Assembly: GCA_036397995.1 (NCBI GenBank)
Contig: DASWHX010000146.1
Location: 1 to 13,890 of the forward strand
Direction of reading: 5' to 3'
DNA length: 13,890 nt
Source: DASWHX01 sp036397995
GTDB lineage: Bacteria > Bacteroidota > Bacteroidia > Cytophagales > Cyclobacteriaceae
In this document: piece by piece, positions 13,788 to 13,890 of the stretch
Layout: every line of letters begins with the position of its first letter
Numbering within the stretch: the stretch's first letter is position 1
The notes under the pieces: model-generated
Seen by the model: only the letters and a program-made list of their open reading frames with translations
Told to the model about the DNA's origin: nothing
Database searches by the model: none
Position numbers and translations under genes: made by a program

Positions 13788-13890
13788 CCCATTAAAAATC
13801 TCCTGATTAGGAAAATAATCAATGCGCCAAGAAAAACCAGAATGGAAATCCTATTGATGCCATGCATCACTTTAATGTTGAAATTGGTAG
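13784..13890 (-). CDS. C-terminal end of a small membrane protein (possibly DUF6728-like), partial
   Basis: The last 34 residues of a gene entering from the right edge are readable: TNFNIKVMHGINRISILVFL, continuing GALIIFLIRR and ending FLMG, stop TGA 13786-13784. It has one strong transmembrane segment (about fragment residues 14-28) followed by a basic end. The stop overlaps the YjbR start codon in an ATGA arrangement, which supports a real, translationally coupled gene. The pattern (short polar stretch, MHGINRISI, single helix, Arg-rich end) recalls the roughly 55-residue DUF6728 proteins of Bacteroidota. That assignment is from memory and tentative. Confidence 0.55.
   Translation of the reverse strand, partial: TNFNIKVMHGINRISILVFLGALIIFLIRRFLMG

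Overview
The window looks like chromosome from a member of the Bacteroidota, most likely a marine or soil Cytophagales-type bacterium. Four things point there: a SusC/SusD pair, several lipoproteins with Cys lipoboxes, a LeuRS with a long insert just before KMSKS, and promoter candidates matching the Bacteroidota pattern TTTG-N19-TAnnTTTG rather than TTGACA/TATAAT. Base composition is moderately AT-rich and even throughout. I see no rRNA, tRNA, CRISPR array, insertion sequence or phage genes. No stretch over 300 bases lacks a gene or gene remnant.

Left part (1-2567). The 5' end of a lipoprotein amidohydrolase runs off the left edge on the minus strand. It is divergent from a predicted outer-membrane beta-barrel protein, which is followed on the plus strand by a DUF885-type metallopeptidase lipoprotein. 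The two divergent promoters seem to overlap the neighbouring coding starts.

Middle part (2564-9817, all minus strand). From left to right: a decayed cation-chloride-cotransporter-like gene that has lost most of its membrane core, a bestrophin-family channel, a SusD lipoprotein, its SusC TonB-dependent transporter, and a paraoxonase-like six-bladed propeller protein. A strong 13-bp hairpin ends the susCD unit. SusC and SusD form a nutrient-uptake complex, with SusD as the surface lid and SusC as the energised barrel. No glycoside hydrolase, protease or sigma/anti-sigma pair lies beside them, so the substrate cannot be named. The paraoxonase-like protein retains the calcium ligands and both histidines of human PON1 and is probably an active lactonase or arylesterase at the inner membrane facing the periplasm.

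Right part (9939-13890). leuS (leucyl-tRNA synthetase) is on the plus strand and nearly abuts a convergent lipoprotein of unknown function. At the right edge lie a small membrane-protein fragment and a YjbR/MmcQ-family gene, joined by an ATGA overlap. The YjbR gene carries an in-frame TAG in a conserved region, and the rest of the family sequence continues intact after it.

Most of the window is housekeeping or ordinary accessory content. The points most worth a second look are the amber-interrupted YjbR gene, the internally deleted transporter, and the membrane-anchored PON1-like enzyme next to an orphan SusCD pair. I found no convincing new multi-gene system.
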